DNA of 64,000 nt, from NCBI GenBank assembly GCA_030015575.1, contig JASDDO010000006.1, positions 323,626,361-323,690,360 of the forward strand, given 5' to 3'. The translations under genes were made by a program, and so were the position numbers. This DNA is from Agapanthus africanus (taxonomy: Eukaryota > Streptophyta > Magnoliopsida > Asparagales > Amaryllidaceae). Positions 60,796 to 64,000 of the stretch are shown here, piece after piece. The notes under the pieces are model-generated. The model searched no databases, was not told the origin of the DNA, and saw only the letters and a list, made by a program, of their open reading frames with translations. Each line of letters opens with the position of its first letter. Within the stretch, counting starts at the first letter, position 1.

Positions 60796-61568
60796 TCAAT
60801 CACAAACACACCCGAAGTCGAAGCCACAACATGCTTCGGATCCTAGATTCTGGCTTTCCAAGCCCTGCATCCCATCTGCTAATGCCCTTTTCCCGTGACA
60901 ATAGGAACATCCCTCCTTTCCTACTGTTAGCCCTGAAACTTTTGCCCTGCCTTTTCCTTCTACCTTACTGATACCGCCTATCGGTTTTGTGGAGGTCTTC
61001 TTCTTCTCACCCTTGGTATCCGCCTTGGATCCAGAAGAGGAAGATTCCCCAATAAGCAGAGCGGGTGTCTCCCTGGTTTCCTTCAGGATGCCCTCAACTA
61101 GAAGTATAACTTTCTTCCCAGGTAAGGACTGTAGAATCAAGTCAGTACATGATACGTTCTCCAATGTGGTCTCCAGGTCCGTGAGCTGTTTAATACAGCT
61201 GATCATTGTAAGGACGTGGTCCCCTACAGATGATTCGACAGCCAACCTCACTTGAAGCAATTCCTTCGAGGTCTCATATCTTGCGATACGAGATTGCTCT
61301 CCATATAAAACTTTGTTATGGAGGAAGATAGAAACTAAATCCATCTTATCGTGCTGCTTCTGGTATACACCATTAATTGAGGCCAACACGAGGCACTTAG
61401 CATTCGCACAGTCTTTTTTCCTTGTCTTACGGATATCAACATCCGCGACGGTGGAAACTGGACCTGGGACGGCAGAGGGCTTTGAGTAGTAATGAGGTGG
61501 TCCAGCTTGTCATAGGTAATGGACATCTGGACAAACCTTTGCCAGTTAATATAGTATAACTTAGTCAT
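60796..61568 (-). pseudogene. gag: C gag (broken)
   Basis: Copia Gag remnant with an UBN2-type pattern. The N-terminal part from an ATG at about 61568 (YYINWQRFVQMSITYDKLD) is separated by a frameshift near 61390 from a longer part (YGEQSRIARYETSKELLQVR, TDLILQSLP, then a Ser/Lys-rich stretch and CSYCHGK, a damaged zinc knuckle). C thus still shows the gag that A and B lack. It is followed in the same direction by pol. Confidence 0.8.
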
Positions 61569-61613
61569 TTTATTATCTATCTGTAACCTAATCTGGTCAC
61601 CTGGTTGCTGCAA

Positions 61614-62146
61614 GTAGGAGAGAGAGAAGAAAACACTCAGTATGATACTCTTGCAAGTTTAGATTGGTTTTTAGTTTATCTAAAAGGGATGGCTCCCACT
61701 GTTTCTCGAATCCTTCCTCAAACCATAAAAGAAGAATAAGTCAGAATTAATCTCAACGTATAATACTTGCTTAACCGTTCGGCCAGGCTAGTGTCGGTAC
61801 TTCGAGAGGGGTTTACGACGCTTTCGCGAAGTTCCTTAATTAAATAACCTCTTTTCCCTGGAGGCGTAGCCCTGCTAACACTGTTCTAGACACCTACTTG
61901 GTTTATAACATTGATCGTTAAGTAAAGAATCTCCCGAGGAGTAGCAGATACTCACAGTAAGATCGGGATCCAAATATCATTGTGTGATAATCCTGAAGGA
62001 ATCCTACCAACATTATCACACTCCAAATGGTATGCAACACTAGCAAGTTTTAGTTTCCTTAGAAACTCCCGATGTGGATTTTTGCCCCATGCTCTTTTGA
62101 CCTTGACGAAGTTCAACATATCATAAGTCACATGTCAAGTTCTACC
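61614..62146 (-). other. C leader remnant
   Basis: Holds the pyrimidine tract ending TTGCAG (61615-61640), the GAAA-capped element (61791-61881; outer helix GTGTT/GACAC, hairpin 61819-61828) and one common-loop stem-loop (62093-62127, one stem mismatch, loop core changed to GAAC..GTCAAGG). It stops at CTACC where the Y LTR begins; in D the matching sequence continues for about 1.5 kb more to the PBS. Confidence 0.7.
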
Positions 62147-62845
62147 TGTAAGTCCATGCTACCTCTCCCGGTACTTACGGGAATGCGGAATTTGGTAAAA
62201 AACGATTTTTACGGAGGTGGTAACATGGACCTAAAACCCGGATCTTGGTTAAACATCTATCTAACAACCTAACTACGAGTTTCTAGCTACTCGGTTAGGG
62301 GGTTATACCTTACTTGTCTTGAACTCCTTCGTCTTCAAGCTCCGATGGTGGTCCGGAATGGCTTCTTCTCGTCGTCTCCGTACGCCGAAGATAGATCCAT
62401 CTGAAAGCTCCAACCTTTGGCTCCTTCTTCGTTCTTTGAAGAAACTAGTTCACTTGGTTTGCTAAACCTAGTGAACTAGAATGAGTAGAGAAGAGTTTGT
62501 ATGGGATTTTATCTATGGTTCTTGATTCTCAACTCATGAGACAAGAGAACCATAGAATCAAGAGAGGGAGGAAGAGGTTGAGGGTGAGAGCAAAAACAAG
62601 AGAGCTCAAGAACAAGAGAGAGAGTGAGCAAGAAAGAATGAGCAACTCTTTTGTCTCTCACCCTCTCATAATCCAAAGTCATGATAACTCATCATACTAA
62701 AAAAGTCTTATGTGATGGTAGAAGCAACCATAACCATATCATTTCATGCACTCATTTTACACAAATGAGCAAGCAAACAAAAGTCTTTGCCATGAAATGA
62801 TGGCTATGGTTATCATGATGGTCAACTAGTCAAGCCTAGTCAACC

Positions 62846-62930
62846 GGTCAACAAGTCAACAAAAGTCAACAAGTCAACAAAGTCAACAAGTCAACAAAAG
62901 TCAACAAGTCAACAAAGTCAACAACCATAT
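62846..62930 (-). repeat. GTCAAC short repeats (W-box-like cores) in Y LTR
   Basis: About ten GTCAAC words separated by 2-4 A/G bases. On the LTR strand each reads GTTGAC, containing the TTGAC core bound by plant WRKY factors. X has a shorter version at 11143-11200. Binding is not shown by sequence alone. Confidence 0.55.
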
Positions 62931-63219
62931 CACCATAATACTTAATTAATATAATAGTTAATCACATATCATATTCTCATTAGGGTTGAACAAAAAGTCA
63001 AATAGTCAACGGTCAACTGTCAACAACCCTAATGAGAATCCGCTGCCTCTGTCTCCCTGTCAACTGTGCATACGCACCCGCATCCGCGTTCCGAGGAACA
63101 CGAATGCACACTGGATAAATCCAATCCCAAAAGGTACACTAGGATCTGGCTTAAACCAAAGCCCGCTAGTGTAAACTGTCCGGACACTATACGTGCACAA
63201 GTGCACGGATGTGACCGAA

Positions 63220-63260
63220 CCCTGTCGCAAAACCATGCGACCTGTCGCAATACCATGCGA
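63220..63260. repeat. 20-bp tandem duplication in Y LTR
   Basis: CCTGTCGCAAAACCATGCGA is followed directly by CCTGTCGCAATACCATGCGA. X has a single copy (about 11517), so the duplication arose after the two LTRs split. Confidence 0.8.
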
Positions 63261-64000
63261 CCTCTACTCTTTTGCCTAAAGGCGAAAAGCTTTCTGTGTG
63301 GGACTCTAAAGACTCGACACTACGCTGGCAGTGGGTTTAACCACAGACCGCAAGCGGCACTAACTGTGCGTAACGGTCCCCAGGTAGTGCCGACAAGAAG
63401 ACCGACGAGGCGAAACCCATCTGAACTCCTACTGAGCCTGAGTGTGACATTCTCCGTACAGTCCGGTCTGTTCGTCTGATACATCGCATGGCGGGCCTAG
63501 GGGGCGGTAAACGTCAGTCCCCCAATAGCGGTACAAGTCGTGCCGGAGCGAAACCCAAAACACCCTGAGATAACACTGGAAACCTACCAGTATATCTCGT
63601 TTGCCCTGGCCAGGGACTACTCGTGTAATGGCTCTCCTAGACACAGCGCGATGTCAACCACCAATACCGAGAGAGACGAATCCTGTCTAACCGTCACTGC
63701 CTCCAAGTGCTTCGGGACTGCACCCAACCACTACCTGTTTGCACGACTCCTTTGAGCCGTGGTAGGGTAGTGATCAAAGTACAGTGGGAACACACTCGAG
63801 GCGAAGTGATAGTGTCAAGTCAGCGGACTAAGCTGTACTCATGTCACCTAGGAACTGATAACTGACGATAGGCATAATACCAACTAGTCAGTTCCCGACG
63901 AGTCCTGTCCAGTGTACCCGTAACCTAACGAGCACCCGCATACTATCTCAAGTACGACGTACTGACGGCTGTGGGACAGACCGTCTCCCACACTGGGATG

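Larger units (their letters stand above)
24552..62146 (-). mobile_element. C: decayed minus-strand copia element hosting D, B and Y
   Basis: C can be followed through its own insertions. Its 3' LTR is 24552-25490 plus 35205-36273 (split by D). Pol runs 36285-37725 and 59212-60790 (split by B), gag 60796-61568, and leader 61614-62146 (cut by Y). It inserted into copia E; CATTT at 24547-24551 is the expected TSD. The 5' LTR, PBS and most of the leader lie beyond the window. Coding sequence has many stops and frameshifts, in line with C being older than the insertions it carries. Confidence 0.8.
62147..64000 (-). repeat. Y: copia LTR inserted in C leader (right end outside window)
   Basis: Starts TGTAAGTCCATG, the LTR terminus of the X/C/D group, and aligns with X over 62710-64000. 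It differs strongly from the C LTR at 24552, has no PBS on its left and cuts the C leader precisely at CTACC, so it is the outer edge of a 3' LTR (or solo LTR) of another minus-strand element rather than the C 5' LTR. The window ends about 340 bp before the expected LTR end. It holds no gene. Confidence 0.75.

Noticed and set aside
62147..64000. Reading this LTR as the 5' LTR of element C
   Set aside because: Its sequence is far from the C LTR at 24552-36273 and close to X; no PBS adjoins it; and about 1.5 kb of leader present in D is missing. An insertion by another element explains all three.
11030..64000. X and Y as the two LTRs of one element
   Set aside because: X ends on its right against foreign DNA (H) and Y begins on its left against foreign DNA (C). 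Both are minus-oriented outer edges, so their bodies extend away from each other.

Overview
This 64 kb window looks like nuclear repeat DNA from a large-genome flowering plant. I found no ordinary host gene, tRNA gene, rRNA gene or CRISPR array. Almost every base can be placed in a nest of LTR retrotransposons. The evidence is paired long terminal repeats, 5-bp target-site duplications (TSDs), primer binding sites (PBS) matching the 3' end of initiator tRNA-Met, polypurine tracts (PPT), and Ty1/copia or Ty3/gypsy coding sequence. No signal identifies the species.

Layout from left to right (letters are my labels). G1 (1-11029, minus, left end outside the window) is a gypsy-like element with 4.85-kb LTRs and only 2.5 kb of internal DNA without pol, so it is LARD-like. 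It sits in the LTR of copia element X (11030-11773 and 22386-23225). The same X LTR also holds copia element A (11774-22380, minus, TSD GGGCC). X itself sits in a gypsy LTR fragment H (23226-23782), which abuts a relic copia integrase gene E (23783-24551). E is interrupted by copia element C (24552-62146, minus). The C 3' LTR contains copia D (25496-35204, plus). The C pol gene contains copia B (37726-59206, plus, TSD TTTAC). The B 5' LTR contains gypsy G (38730-49369, minus, TSD ATCAT). C is finally cut by the LTR of another minus-strand copia, Y (62147 to the window end).

In A and B the pol reading frame (protease, integrase, reverse transcriptase, RNase H) is intact, about 1,100 codons, but there is no Gag domain; a leader of about 2.7 kb lies upstream instead. 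The relatives C and D still carry gag but are broken. G carries a full gypsy gag-pol plan (Gag with two zinc knuckles, protease, RT, RNase H, integrase, start of a chromodomain) interrupted by two in-frame stops. G's LTRs differ at only about ten positions by eye, so it is the youngest insertion seen.

The most interesting signal is in the long copia leaders. Diverged families share the same order of predicted RNA structures: a GC-rich hairpin about 200 nt after the PBS, three stem-loops showing a common loop on different complementary stems, and a multi-helix element with a GAAA-capped hairpin just before the coding region. A pyrimidine tract ending in CAG then lies at the pol start in A and B and at the gag start in C. 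These look like conserved packaging, translation or splicing signals. All structures and percentages here were judged by eye.
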